Assembly (NCBI RefSeq): GCF_021699195.1
Contig: NZ_SSXE01000021.1
Coordinates: forward strand, 1 to 64,000
Reading direction: 5' to 3'
DNA length: 64,000 nucleotides
From: Nonomuraea sp. MG754425
GTDB taxonomy: Bacteria; Actinomycetota; Actinomycetes; Streptosporangiales; Streptosporangiaceae
How positions within the stretch are numbered: the first letter of the stretch is position 1; every line of letters begins with the position of its first letter. Shown here one piece after another: positions 1 through 7,945 of the stretch. Position numbers and translations under genes: made by a program. The notes beneath the pieces are model-generated. The model was not told the origin of the DNA. It made no database searches and was given only the letters and a program-made list of their open reading frames with translations.

Positions 1-156
1 CCCCGGCATCGGACCGGACCCCACCCGCGTACACTCGGACCCCGCAGAACCCGATCTTCGCCGCGGTGCTCGCCCGACGATCGGCGAGCACCGCGGCGAA
101 GATCGGGTTCTGCGGGGTCCGAGTGTACGCGGGTGGTGTCCGGTCCGATGCCGGGG
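1..156. repeat. 74-bp-arm fold-back inverted repeat at window edge
   Basis: Bases 1-74 are the reverse complement of bases 83-156 with a single mismatch, separated by an 8-base spacer. The arm may extend beyond the left edge. No gene is visible in it. Such a long near-perfect hairpin is far larger than a normal terminator. It could be a real cruciform or terminator, or a fold-back artefact if a contig begins here. Confidence 0.95.
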
Positions 157-218
157 CCGGTTCGTGGCGGCGTTCGCTCCTGGTCCGGGTCGTGCGGCTG
201 AGCGGCGGCACGTCCGGG

Positions 219-246
219 TTGCAGCCGCGACGAGCGCGGGTATGAA
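219..246 (+). promoter_or_regulatory. candidate promoter of the catalase gene
   Basis: TTGCAG at 219-224 and TATGAA at 241-246 are separated by 16 bases and lie 50 bases before the GTG start. They resemble -35 and -10 boxes for a housekeeping sigma factor. This is pattern matching only. Confidence 0.3.
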
Positions 247-295
247 GGGCCGTGGCCCCCCGGTCCAAGCGCAGCCGCGACAACCGGGAGGACCC

Positions 296-2332
296 GTGCC
301 GGACAACGAGAGCGACAAGCAGCAGCAACTCGACCAGTACCGGGTCGATGCCACCAACAGCCGCTACACCACCGACCAGGGTGTGCGCGTCGACGACACC
401 GACAACTCGCTGTCGATCGGCGAGCGCGGCCCCACGATCCTGGAGGACTTCCACTTCCGGGAGAAGGTGACGCGGTTCGACCACGAGCGCATCCCCGAGC
501 GGGTGGTGCACGCGCGCGGCTCGGGCGCGCACGGGGTGTTCCAGGTGTACGAGTCGCTGGCCGACTACACCTGCGCGGACTTCCTGTGCGACCCGTCGCT
601 GGTCACCCCGGTGTTCGTGCGCTTCTCCACCGTGGCCGGGTCGCGCGGCTCGGCCGACACCGTACGCGACGTGCGCGGCTTCGCCACCAAGTTCTTCACC
701 CGCCAGGGCAACTACGACCTGGTGGGCAACAACTTCCCGGTGTTCTTCGTCCAGGACGCGATCAAGTTCGCCGACTTCGTGCACTCGGTCAAGCCCGAGC
801 CGCACAACGAGATCCCCCAGGCGCAGTCGGCGCACGACACGCTCTGGGACTTCGTGCAGTTGCAGCCGGAGACCATGCACACGATCATGTGGCTGATGTC
901 GGACCGGTCCATCCCGCGCAGCTTCCGCATGATGCAGGGCTTCGGCGTGCACACCTTCCGCCTGGTGAACGCCGAGGGGAAGGGCACGTTCGTGAAGTTC
1001 CACTGGCGGCCCCTGCTCGGCACGCACTCCCTGGTGTGGGACGAGGTGCTGCGCATCCAGGGCAACGACCCCGACTTCAACCGGCGTGACCTGTGGGAGG
1101 CGATCGAGAGCGGCCAGTACCCGGAGTGGGAGCTGGGGCTGCAACTGGTGCCGGAGGAGGACGAGCACAAGTTCGACTTCGACCTGCTCGACCCGACGAA
1201 GATCATCCCGGAGGAGGAGGTGCCGCTGCGGATGGTCGGCAGGATGACCCTCAACCGCAACCCGGACAACTTCTTCGCCGAGACCGAGCAGATCGCCTTC
1301 TGCACCGCCAACGTGGTGCCGGGCATCGACTTCACCAACGACCCGCTGCTGCAGGGCCGCAACTTCTCCTACCTCGACACCCAGTTGCTCAGGCTGGGCG
1401 GGCCGAACTTCCAGCAGATCCCGATCAACCGCCCGCTGGCCCCGGTGCACAACGACAACCGGGACGGCTTCCACCAGCACATGATCCACACCAGTCACAC
1501 GAACTATTCCAAGAACTCCATCAGCGGCGGCTGCCCGGCCACCGGAGTGCTGGCCGGCGACATGAAGGGCGTCTTCCGGCACTACACCGAGCGGGTCGAG
1601 GGAGAGAAGATCCGCCGGCGCAGCCCCAGCTTCGGCGACCACTACAGCCAGGCCACCCTGTTCTGGAACAGCATGGCGGCCTGGGAGAAGGACCACATCG
1701 TCAAGGCGTTCCTGTTCGAGCTGGGTCACGTGCAGCGCCGCTACATCAAGGAGCAGGTGGTCGAACGGCTGACGAACGTCGACACCGGGCTGGCCGGGCA
1801 CGTGGCCGCCGGGCTCGGCCTGCCGGCCCCCGCGCCCAGGGGCAGCAACCACGGCCGTAACTCGCCGGCGCTGAGCCAGGACCGCCAGCCGTCCGCCCTG
1901 GCCACCCGCAAGATCGCGATTCTGGTGGCCGACGGCACCGACGCCGGCGCGCTGTACCCGGTGATGCAGGAGCTGGAGAGCGGCAAGGCGATCTGCCACG
2001 TGATCGCGCCGCACGAGGGCATGGCCGCCACGCTGGCCGTGGACAAACAGCTCGGCGCCGCCTCCTCGGTGCTGTACGACGCGGTGTTGTGCACCGGCGG
2101 CGAGGAGCTGACCGGCAACGGCCACGCCGTGCAGTTCGTGCGCGAGGCGTTCAAGCACGGCAAGGCCATCGGGGCGCTCGCGGACGGCGAGCCGCTGCTG
2201 CGCGCCGCCGCGCTGCCGGGCCGCCAGGGCGTGGTCGACTCCTCGGCCGGGGACGGCTTCACCCGCCAGTTCGCCGACGCCGTCACGGCGCACCGGCACT
2301 ACGACCGCGACGTGGCCGCCTTCCCCGCCTGA
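296..2332 (+). CDS. katE: large-subunit catalase (HPII/KatE type, clade 2)
   Basis: Haem catalase that dismutates H2O2 in the cytoplasm; 678 residues, the size of the large-subunit clade. The catalase core covers about residues 1-500: the distal His is near residue 72 in [11 protein letters not shown], and the proximal haem Tyr is near 359 in FSYLDTQ. After a linker, residues about 535-678 form the extra C-terminal flavodoxin/DJ-1-like (class I amidotransferase fold) domain typical of HPII enzymes, beginning [10 protein letters not shown] chose GTG at 296 because GGGAGG (286-291) stands 4 bases before it and the protein then starts [10 protein letters not shown]; the open frame reaches back to 164 without a ribosome site. 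It stands alone and converges on the next operon through a shared hairpin. Confidence 0.95.
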   Translation: MPDNESDKQQQLDQYRVDATNSRYTTDQGVRVDDTDNSLSIGERGPTILEDFHFREKVTRFDHERIPERVVHARGSGAHGVFQVYESLADYTCADFLCDPSLVTPVFVRFSTVAGSRGSADTVRDVRGFATKFFTRQGNYDLVGNNFPVFFVQDAIKFADFVHSVKPEPHNEIPQAQSAHDTLWDFVQLQPETMHTIMWLMSDRSIPRSFRMMQGFGVHTFRLVNAEGKGTFVKFHWRPLLGTHSLVWDEVLRIQGNDPDFNRRDLWEAIESGQYPEWELGLQLVPEEDEHKFDFDLLDPTKIIPEEEVPLRMVGRMTLNRNPDNFFAETEQIAFCTANVVPGIDFTNDPLLQGRNFSYLDTQLLRLGGPNFQQIPINRPLAPVHNDNRDGFHQHMIHTSHTNYSKNSISGGCPATGVLAGDMKGVFRHYTERVEGEKIRRRSPSFGDHYSQATLFWNSMAAWEKDHIVKAFLFELGHVQRRYIKEQVVERLTNVDTGLAGHVAAGLGLPAPAPRGSNHGRNSPALSQDRQPSALATRKIAILVADGTDAGALYPVMQELESGKAICHVIAPHEGMAATLAVDKQLGAASSVLYDAVLCTGGEELTGNGHAVQFVREAFKHGKAIGALADGEPLLRAAALPGRQGVVDSSAGDGFTRQFADAVTAHRHYDRDVAAFPA

Positions 2333-2337
2333 CCGCC

Positions 2338-2375
2338 GGCCGGGTGCCGCGTCTCCTGGGCGCGGCGACCCGGCC
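2338..2375. terminator. bidirectional hairpin terminator
   Basis: A 14-base left arm (2338-2351) pairs with 2361-2375 with one bulged G, around a 9-base loop. It lies between the catalase stop and the convergent S26 peptidase stop, so it can serve both transcripts. There is no clear T tract, which is usual in GC-rich actinomycetes. Confidence 0.6.
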
Positions 2376-2743
2376 TAGCGGGCGTCGTCCCGCGCGAGCG
2401 GCGGCGGCGCGGCGCGGACGGTCGCGAGGATGTCGCGGCGGTCGACCAGGCCGAGCTGACGGGAGTCCTGCGAGCGCGGGTTGTCCCCGGCCACCACGAC
2501 CTGACCGGCCGGCACGTGTGACACCTCCGGCAGCGCCGGGACGAGCCAGCCCGGCAGCGGGTCGCCGGCGACCGCGACGACCCGCTTGATCCGGTGCGGC
2601 AGCCGCTCGTCGGCCACCCGGAACACGATCACCTCGTGCCGCCGGGGGTCGCGGCGCAGCCGGCGCGCGAGCAGGCGGCGGCCGTCGCCGAAGGTGGGCG
2701 ACATGCTGTCGCCCCGCACGATCACCCTGATCCACCCGATCAT
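2375..2743 (-). CDS. small S26-family signal-peptidase-like protease
   Basis: 122 residues. The catalytic serine motif GDSMSPT (Ser13), the general-base region HRIKRVVAVAGD (Lys near residue 54) and the conserved GDN box mark the S24/S26 Ser-Lys dyad fold. Unlike LepB, it has no clear N-terminal membrane anchor; only a short WIRVIV stretch precedes the catalytic Ser. It is the last gene of the Cys-rich peptide operon and its ATG overlaps the ABC transporter stop (ATGA), so it is translationally coupled. A role in removing the leader of the peptide encoded at 5674-5832 is inferred from context. It could instead act on another substrate. Confidence 0.8.
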   Translation of the reverse strand: MIGWIRVIVRGDSMSPTFGDGRRLLARRLRRDPRRHEVIVFRVADERLPHRIKRVVAVAGDPLPGWLVPALPEVSHVPAGQVVVAGDNPRSQDSRQLGLVDRRDILATVRAAPPPLARDDAR

Positions 2744-4539
2744 CGCACCCTCGCGTCCTGGTAGCCGCCGGCCTGGAGGCGGAACAGCCGGGCGTACTCG
2801 CCGCCGGCGTCCATCAGCTCGTCGTGCCCGCCCCGTTCGGCGATCCGGCCGTCCACGAGCGTGGCGATCAGCTCCGCGTCGCGCAGCGCGGACATGCGGT
2901 GGGAGATCAGCAGCCGGGTACGTCCCGCGGCGTGCCGGCGCAGGATGCCGTGGACCCGGTGCTCGCCCTCGGCGTCCAGCCCGGAGGTCGGCTCGTCGAG
3001 CACGATCAGCCCGGCGTCGGCGCGCATCAGGCAGCGGGCCAGGGCCACCCGCTGCCACTGGCCGCCGGACAGCGTCACGCCGGCCCGTTCGGCGTCGTCG
3101 GTGTGCGTCCTGGACAGCACGGTGTCGTAGCCGCGGGGCAGCGCCGTCAGCGTCTCGTCGGCGTGGGCCGCCCGCGCGGCCTCGACGATCCGCGGCCGGT
3201 CGTCGAGGTGCGTGACCTGCCCGATGCCGATGTTCTCCGCCGCGGTCAGGTCGTAGGTCATGAACTCCTGGAACACCACGCCGATCCGCGCGCGCAGCGC
3301 CGTGACGTCCAGTTCGCGCAGGTCCACGCCGTCCCAGGTGATCGTGCCGCGCTGCGGGTCGTAGAACCGGCACAGCAGTTTCACCAGCGTGCTCTTGCCC
3401 GCGCCGTTGACGCCGGCGAGCCCCACGGCGGTTCCGGCGGGGATGGTCAGGTTCACCCCGCGCAGCACCCACGGGCCGTCGTCCGCGTAGCGGAACCAGA
3501 CGTCGCGCAGCTCGACGGCCGCCCGCGGCGGCGGCGTGCGGGTGCCGGCGGGCAGGTCGTCGCCGGTGCCGAGGACGTCGAGGTAGTGCCCGAACAGCCG
3601 CACCGCGCGGCCGGCGTCGCCGAGCTGGAGCACCACGCCGGTCAGCCCGGCCTGCACGCCGGTCACCGCGCCGAGGAACAGCACCAGGTCGCCGACCGAC
3701 GCGCCGCCGGCGACGACGTTGGTGGCGACCGCGACCGTGCCCGCCCCGGTGACGGCCGCGCCGAGCAGCGCGAGCCCGCTCTGCGCCAGCGTGCCCCGGC
3801 GGGCGACGGCCAGCCGGGCGCGCGAGACGGCCGCCAGCGAGCCGATCATCCGGGTGTGCAGCAGCGTGCCGAGGCCGAACAGCCGGATCTCCTTGGCGGC
3901 CCGCACGTCGGTGAGCAGCGCCCGGTAGAACAGGCGGCGACGGTCGGTGGCCACCCACGCCTCCTCGGTGGCCGCCTCGCGCCGCACGGTCGCCAGGCGG
4001 GCGAGCACGGCGGTCAGCGCCGACGCGAGCAGCAGCAGGGCCATCGGCGGCCACACCGCCAGCGCCGCCCCCGCGAAACCGCCGAGCAGCACCGCCGAGC
4101 GGACCAGTTCCTGCGCGAACTGCGTGACCGTACCGGGCGCCTCCTGCGCGGCCTGCTCGGCGAGCCGCAGCCGGTCGTGGAAGGCGGGATCCTCGATGTG
4201 CCGCAGCCCCGGCAGGGAGGCGACCCGTTCGAACAGCCGGCTCTCCACGGTCAGCGTGACCCGGTGGCGCACCACCTCGCCGAGGTGGCCGACCAGGTAG
4301 AGCAGCGCGCCGGCGAGCCCGCCCGCGAGCGCGGACGCGACGGCGAGGAAGGCCGCCCGGCCCGCGCTCGCCGCCCCCGAGGTGAGCTCGTCCACCAGCA
4401 GCATCGTCAGCCACGCCCCGGTCGCGGGCGCGACGCCGGCGAGCACGGTGAGCACCAGGGAGGTGCCGGCCGCCACCGGTGTGGCCCGGAACGGCAGCGC
4501 GAGCGCCGCCGCGCCCGTGCGGGCGGCGGATCGGGTCAT
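2740..4539 (-). CDS. ABC transporter, fused membrane and ATPase domains
   Basis: 599-residue half-transporter that would dimerise. A six-helix ABC membrane domain occupies about residues 15-310 and an ATPase domain about 335-599. Walker A GVNGAGKST is near 375-383, the signature LSGGQ near 490, and Walker B plus D-loop read LIVLDEPTSGLD. No C39 peptidase domain precedes the membrane part, so any leader must be removed by another enzyme, plausibly the adjacent S26 protein. The ATG overlaps the thioredoxin stop (ATGA) and its own stop overlaps the S26 start. Likely role: export of the operon's Cys-rich peptide (inference); the domain order is that of exporters. Confidence 0.88.
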   Translation of the reverse strand: MTRSAARTGAAALALPFRATPVAAGTSLVLTVLAGVAPATGAWLTMLLVDELTSGAASAGRAAFLAVASALAGGLAGALLYLVGHLGEVVRHRVTLTVESRLFERVASLPGLRHIEDPAFHDRLRLAEQAAQEAPGTVTQFAQELVRSAVLLGGFAGAALAVWPPMALLLLASALTAVLARLATVRREAATEEAWVATDRRRLFYRALLTDVRAAKEIRLFGLGTLLHTRMIGSLAAVSRARLAVARRGTLAQSGLALLGAAVTGAGTVAVATNVVAGGASVGDLVLFLGAVTGVQAGLTGVVLQLGDAGRAVRLFGHYLDVLGTGDDLPAGTRTPPPRAAVELRDVWFRYADDGPWVLRGVNLTIPAGTAVGLAGVNGAGKSTLVKLLCRFYDPQRGTITWDGVDLRELDVTALRARIGVVFQEFMTYDLTAAENIGIGQVTHLDDRPRIVEAARAAHADETLTALPRGYDTVLSRTHTDDAERAGVTLSGGQWQRVALARCLMRADAGLIVLDEPTSGLDAEGEHRVHGILRRHAAGRTRLLISHRMSALRDAELIATLVDGRIAERGGHDELMDAGGEYARLFRLQAGGYQDARVR

Positions 4540-5084
4540 GCCGCCTTCGCCGGGACGCCGGTCGCCGGCGCGAAGTCGTCGAGCCGGATGCCGGACGCGG
4601 TCACCACGCCGCGGTGCGTGTGCAGCAGCGTCGGGAACGCGACGACCTCGAACGCGGTCAGCACGGGATCGTCCACGCCGACGACCGCGACCCGGCCGAG
4701 CGCGCCGAGCTTGCCGGCCAGCCGCTCGGTGGCGTCGGGGGCCTCCGGGTCCCCCTGCACAACGGACACGAATCGGGCCTGCGGCGGGGCGGCGGCGAGG
4801 GCGTCGGACAACATCCGGCACGGCCCGCAGCCGACCTGGAAGAACCCGACCTGGACGGGGCCGTCGAGATCGGCCTCGGTGATCGTCGCGCCGCCGGTGT
4901 CGGTGACCGCGAACGGGCGCACGACCGTGCCGGGCCTCGGCACCTGCGGGCCGCCGGCGTGGCCCGCTCCGTGACCGCCGTGCGCGCTCATCTGCCGGAC
5001 CCTGGTGACCAGCGCGAACGTGAACAGCAGGTGCACCGCGACCACCAGGGCGAGCAGGACGACGGCGGTGGTGAGCAGGATCAA
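4536..5084 (-). CDS. membrane-anchored thioredoxin-like (TlpA/redoxin) protein
   Basis: 182 residues. One N-terminal transmembrane helix (about residues 1-27) is followed by a His/Gly-rich linker and a thioredoxin fold with the redox motif CGPC in VGCGPCRML. The topology places the redox domain outside the membrane. The TTG start overlaps the MauE stop (TTGA), which fits the hydrophobic segment being part of the protein; the first ATG inside would lose the helix. Thioredoxins of this kind pair with MauE/DoxX-type membrane proteins for disulfide exchange in methylamine dehydrogenase maturation. Here the client is probably the six-cysteine peptide of the same operon (inference). Confidence 0.82.
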   Translation of the reverse strand: MILLTTAVVLLALVVAVHLLFTFALVTRVRQMSAHGGHGAGHAGGPQVPRPGTVVRPFAVTDTGGATITEADLDGPVQVGFFQVGCGPCRMLSDALAAAPPQARFVSVVQGDPEAPDATERLAGKLGALGRVAVVGVDDPVLTAFEVVAFPTLLHTHRGVVTASGIRLDDFAPATGVPAKAA

Positions 5085-5596
5085 CGGTTTCTCCCGGCGG
5101 GAACGAGGAGGAACGCGACGTCCTCCCAGCGGGTCGTGAGCAGGCCGAGAAACGCCCCGGCGACCAGGCCGGCCAGCGTGGCCGGGGCGGCGGCGGGCCC
5201 GCCGCCGGCGAGCGCGCCCGCGGCGGCGACCGCGACCAGCAGGCCGTTGCGGACGAGGTGGCGCGGGCCGAGCAGCCCGCCGTCCGCGCCGAAGCACTGG
5301 CAGCGGACGGACTGCCGGGCGAGGACCGCGCGGCCGATCCCGGCGCAGAACACGAGCAGGAGCGCCGCCGCGAGGGCGTAACCGGCCAGCCGCGTGCCGG
5401 GAACGGCGAGCAGCACCACGGTGGCGGCCTCCCCCGCGACGACCGCCCCGGCCACCGGACCGGTGGGCAGCCATCGCGGCCCGATCGCCGCCACCGAGTC
5501 ACGGAACCCGGCGAACCCCTGCCGGGAGCGGGTCTTCCCCACGACCGCCGCGATGAAGACGACGGCGAGCAACACCCGGGCGAGCGGATCGAGCAC
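5081..5596 (-). CDS. MauE/DoxX-like redox-associated membrane protein
   Basis: 171 residues with four predicted hydrophobic helices. A cysteine pair in RCQCFGADG between helices is the motif of the MauE family, which supports disulfide formation in exported proteins. The GTG start at 5596 has GGAGG (complement of 5602-5606) at the right distance. It lies 77 bases downstream of the peptide gene, past a hairpin, and overlaps the thioredoxin gene. It probably relays electrons between the membrane and the thioredoxin during folding of the Cys-rich peptide. The family assignment is by motif and topology; the client is inferred. Confidence 0.82.
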   Translation of the reverse strand: MLDPLARVLLAVVFIAAVVGKTRSRQGFAGFRDSVAAIGPRWLPTGPVAGAVVAGEAATVVLLAVPGTRLAGYALAAALLLVFCAGIGRAVLARQSVRCQCFGADGGLLGPRHLVRNGLLVAVAAAGALAGGGPAAAPATLAGLVAGAFLGLLTTRWEDVAFLLVPAGRNR

Positions 5597-5620
5597 GATG
5601 GCCTCCGGACGGGGACGGCA

Positions 5621-5654
5621 GCCGGCGGGGCACGCGGTGGCCTCCCCCGCCGGC
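5621..5654 (-). terminator. intercistronic stem-loop after the Cys-rich peptide gene
   Basis: A perfect 10-base stem (5621-5630 with 5645-5654) and 14-base loop lie between the peptide stop and the MauE ribosome site. Partial terminators or 3'-protecting hairpins in this position are common after small structural-peptide genes and would give more peptide than machinery. Confidence 0.5.
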
Positions 5655-5673
5655 CGGTCCGGTCAGTGGGTGT

Positions 5674-5832
5674 TCAGCAGGAGGATGAGGCGGAGACGCA
5701 GCTTCCGTAGCAGTTGAAGCGCAGGCCCTTCTTGCAGCACTGGCCGTGCTCCGCCACGCACGCACCCGCCTCGACCTGCGGCAACACCATTCCGACGAGC
5801 CGCTCACCCGCTCGCTGCACGAGTCGCTTCAT
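5674..5832 (-). CDS. six-cysteine peptide precursor (candidate disulfide-rich RiPP-like peptide)
   Basis: 52 residues. A perfect AAGGAG ribosome site (complement of 5838-5843) lies 5 bases before the ATG. Residues 1-24 (MKRLVQRAGERLVGMVLPQV and EAGA) form a basic amphipathic leader ending in an Ala-Gly-Ala processing-like motif. The 28-residue C-terminal part carries all six cysteines, spaced C-x6-CC-x7-C-x3-C-x6-C, and ends in Cys. The CC pair and spacing recall knottin-type peptides. The leader lacks a proper Sec hydrophobic core. Downstream in the same operon are MauE-like, thioredoxin, ABC exporter and S26 genes, which together would oxidise, export and trim it. I do not recognise a named family; bioactivity is unknown. 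Confidence 0.8.
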   Translation of the reverse strand: MKRLVQRAGERLVGMVLPQVEAGACVAEHGQCCKKGLRFNCYGSCVSASSSC

Positions 5833-6048
5833 GTCAACTCCTTCCATGGCCAACAACGCGGACGCCGACCAGCGGATCGGTGATCCCCGGCGCCACGGCC
5901 ACGGCCTTTCGCCGTGCCGGACGGGCTCGCCAGGACTCCGTTCTCCCGCCTCCCCTGGTGGGTGCTGCCCAGGTTGCCGCGATCTCCGGGGAATGTCGTT
6001 AGCAGACAGTCCACACTTTCTTGACGACGTGTCGGCGCGGCCCGGAGG

Positions 6049-6696
6049 TCAGGCCGCCGTCAGGGCCTGCTCCAGCGCCTCCATGGCGTCGGCCGCGTCG
6101 ATCACGCCGAGTTCGGCGGTGAAGCGTACGGCGTCGCGGACCTCGTCGGCGCCGGCGGTCCGCAGGGCGAGGGCGACGTGCCGGCGGAAGGACTCGCCGA
6201 AGGCGCGGCGGGCCACGTGCGCGGTCAGCGTGACGAACGCGCGTTCGCGGGCGCTCAGCCGCTCCTCCGACCAGGCCCGCCCGGTGCGGGAGGCGAGGAA
6301 CCCGGCCAGCCACGGATCGCCGGCCGGCCAGCCGGGGGCGGAGGTGCCCGCGGCCACCCGGCTCGGCTCGGGGGTGGTGTCGAGGCCGAGCCCGGCCGCA
6401 ACCTCCGCCAGCCGGCCCAGCGCGTCGGCCGCCGCCGGGTAGCCGGCGTACGGGGCGACGAACCTGATCAGGGCGAGCACGTCGGCGTACGGGACGCCGT
6501 GCGCGTGCAGGGCGGTGACGTGCATCGAGAAGGCCAGCCCGAGGTGGCCGCGGCAGATGTCGTGCGCGGTGACCTGTAACAGTTTCTCCCGCACGCCGGT
6601 GCCCGCGAGCGCGAAGGTGAGCCCGGCCGTCTCCAATGCCATCTTCTGGAATTCGAGGTCCACCTCGGCCAGCGGACCACTCGGCAGATCGACCAT
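6049..6696 (-). CDS. carboxymuconolactone decarboxylase (AhpD-fold) family protein
   Basis: 215 residues with two CMD-like helical halves, the first around residues 20-100 (DICRGHLGLAFSMHVTALHAHG) and the second around 135-205. The CxxC pair of AhpD peroxidase partners is absent, so decarboxylase/lactonase-like or purely structural CMD chemistry is more likely than alkylhydroperoxide reduction. An AGGAGG-type site precedes the ATG. Last gene of a three-gene operon with a TetR regulator and a small barrel protein, with a 12-base gap. The substrate cannot be read from the sequence. Confidence 0.75.
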   Translation of the reverse strand: MVDLPSGPLAEVDLEFQKMALETAGLTFALAGTGVREKLLQVTAHDICRGHLGLAFSMHVTALHAHGVPYADVLALIRFVAPYAGYPAAADALGRLAEVAAGLGLDTTPEPSRVAAGTSAPGWPAGDPWLAGFLASRTGRAWSEERLSARERAFVTLTAHVARRAFGESFRRHVALALRTAGADEVRDAVRFTAELGVIDAADAMEALEQALTAA

Positions 6697-6708
6697 GGAA
6701 CGTTCCTC

Positions 6709-7035
6709 CTATCGTGCGAACCGGACGGTCTCGGCGACCGCCCGCGAAGCCCTGTTCACCATCACCTCGCCGCGCTGCACGGCGGTCTCGGTGACGCCGA
6801 AGCGCGCCCCCAGCGCCCCCTGGACCTGGGCGACCGTGCGCTCCGAGCCGGCCGCCGCCTCCTCGTCGGCGAACATGGTGATGGTCATGACGGTTTCCGG
6901 CCCGGTGTGGACCGCGGTGTAGAGGATGGAGCCGACCTGCTCGGGGATGCGGTCGGCGAACTCGCGGTCGACCTGCTCGACCATCTTCTCGATCGAGCCG
7001 GAGCTCGCGGCGTAGTGGCGCACTATGGCGTACAT
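6709..7035 (-). CDS. small dimeric alpha/beta-barrel protein, antibiotic-monooxygenase-like
   Basis: 108 residues starting MYAIVRHYAA, with the beta-alpha-beta-beta pattern of ferredoxin-like dimeric barrels (ABM or EthD class). Such proteins act as cofactor-free monooxygenases, isomerases or binding proteins. A GAGGAG site stands close to the ATG. It sits 10 bases after the TetR gene and 12 before the CMD gene, so the three are one transcript. The precise function is not recognised. Confidence 0.65.
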   Translation of the reverse strand: MYAIVRHYAASSGSIEKMVEQVDREFADRIPEQVGSILYTAVHTGPETVMTITMFADEEAAAGSERTVAQVQGALGARFGVTETAVQRGEVMVNRASRAVAETVRFAR

Positions 7036-7045
7036 GTCGATCTCC

Positions 7046-7639
7046 TCAGGGTTGGGGTGCCCGGCCGGTGAGGTAGCGCTGCAGTGTCGGCGCGACCCAG
7101 CGGACGAGCTCGTCGGGGGTGGTGGCGACCAGCACGTCCACCTGGACGGCGTAGCGGGTGATGGCCAGCCCGACGAGCTGGCCGGCCGCGAGTGCCGCCC
7201 GCAACTCGGGGTGGTCGACGCCGAGTTGCCGGGTGAGCCTGCCGAGCATGTCGCGGGCCAGGAACTCCCGGATCTGCGCGGCGGCGTGCTCGCTGGTCGC
7301 GGCGGAGCGGATCAGGCCGAGCAGCGGGCCCGGCCGCCGCACGTCGCCGAGCAGCGTGAGCACGAAGCGGGCCAGCCGCTCCCCCAGCTCGGCCCGGGGG
7401 CCGTCGGAGAGCGCGCGCACGGCCTGTTCCGGCTGGAACACCTCCGCCACCACGGCGCTGAACAACTGCTCCTTGCCGCCGAAGAAGCGCCGCACGAGCG
7501 CCGGGTCCACCCCGGCGTCCGCGGCGACCTGGCGCAGGCTGGTGCCGTCGTAGCCGGCCTCGCTGAACGACGCGGCGGCTGCCGCGACGATCTCGTCTCT
7601 GGTGGTCGATGTGCCCGGCCGGCGACCTGTCCGTTGCAT
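7046..7639 (-). CDS. TetR-family transcriptional regulator
   Basis: 197 residues. An N-terminal helix-turn-helix (about residues 14-60: TRDEIVAAAAASFSEAGYDG, ending VRRFFGGKEQLFSAV) is followed by a TetR C-terminal ligand domain with an arginine/proline region typical of the TetR_C_17-like group. A GAGGAGG site precedes the ATG. It heads the operon with the barrel and CMD genes, so autoregulation together with control of these two is likely. Candidate operator repeats lie just upstream at 7674-7704. Confidence 0.9.
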   Translation of the reverse strand: MQRTGRRPGTSTTRDEIVAAAAASFSEAGYDGTSLRQVAADAGVDPALVRRFFGGKEQLFSAVVAEVFQPEQAVRALSDGPRAELGERLARFVLTLLGDVRRPGPLLGLIRSAATSEHAAAQIREFLARDMLGRLTRQLGVDHPELRAALAAGQLVGLAITRYAVQVDVLVATTPDELVRWVAPTLQRYLTGRAPQP

Positions 7640-7673
7640 CTTTCCTCCTCGCCGCTCACGCTATATCCCCATG

Positions 7674-7704
7674 CGAGGACTTTCAAGTCCCCAGCCGAGG
7701 ACTT
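7674..7704. promoter_or_regulatory. operator-like repeats upstream of the TetR gene
   Basis: The nonamer CGAGGACTT occurs at 7674-7682 and again at 7696-7704, exactly 22 bases apart (two helical turns). The first copy is also half of a perfect inverted repeat GGACTT-TC-AAGTCC (7677-7690). The position, 35 bases before the TetR start, suits a TetR operator. Confidence 0.45.
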
Positions 7705-7740
7705 CGCGTTCGAGGCCATGGAGGCGGTCAGGGCCGCGCC

Positions 7741-7760
7741 CCCGTGATCACAGTCACGGG
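7741..7760. promoter_or_regulatory. inverted repeat in the TetR/LuxR divergent region
   Basis: CCCGTGA (7741-7747) and TCACGGG (7754-7760) form a perfect 7-base inverted repeat around 6 bases. It is followed by the most AT-rich stretch of the region (7770-7850), which probably holds the promoter of the LuxR-type gene. The whole 7640-7945 interval has no gene. Confidence 0.35.
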
Positions 7761-7945
7761 CGCGCGACCGTGAGATTCGACCTTTTTCGTGATCAATAGG
7801 GAGATACGACCCTTCTGCGCCTTTTTCCCATCGGATTTCGCCTTTGACGCCTACCGCGGCCGATCATGCGGTGCGAAGATTTCCGGTGCCAGAACGTTGC
7901 TGGACGGCGGTGCGGGCTCCGCTCCGCGGAGGGTGAGGATCGCCG

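Noticed and set aside
2740-5502. 920-codon minus-strand frame as one fused protein
   Set aside because: The upstream part is a shadow of the thioredoxin and MauE genes; the ABC protein has its own ATG at 4539 with ATGA coupling.
2375-5832. Reading the Cys-rich peptide operon as a lanthipeptide or cytochrome-maturation locus
   Set aside because: No LanB/C/M, radical-SAM or YcaO gene and no haem-lyase or CXXCH protein is present; the six-Cys precursor with redox genes fits disulfide formation better.
5829-6014. 61-codon minus-strand frame upstream of the Cys-rich peptide
   Set aside because: Low-complexity Gly/Arg sequence without a ribosome site; more likely the promoter and leader of the peptide operon.
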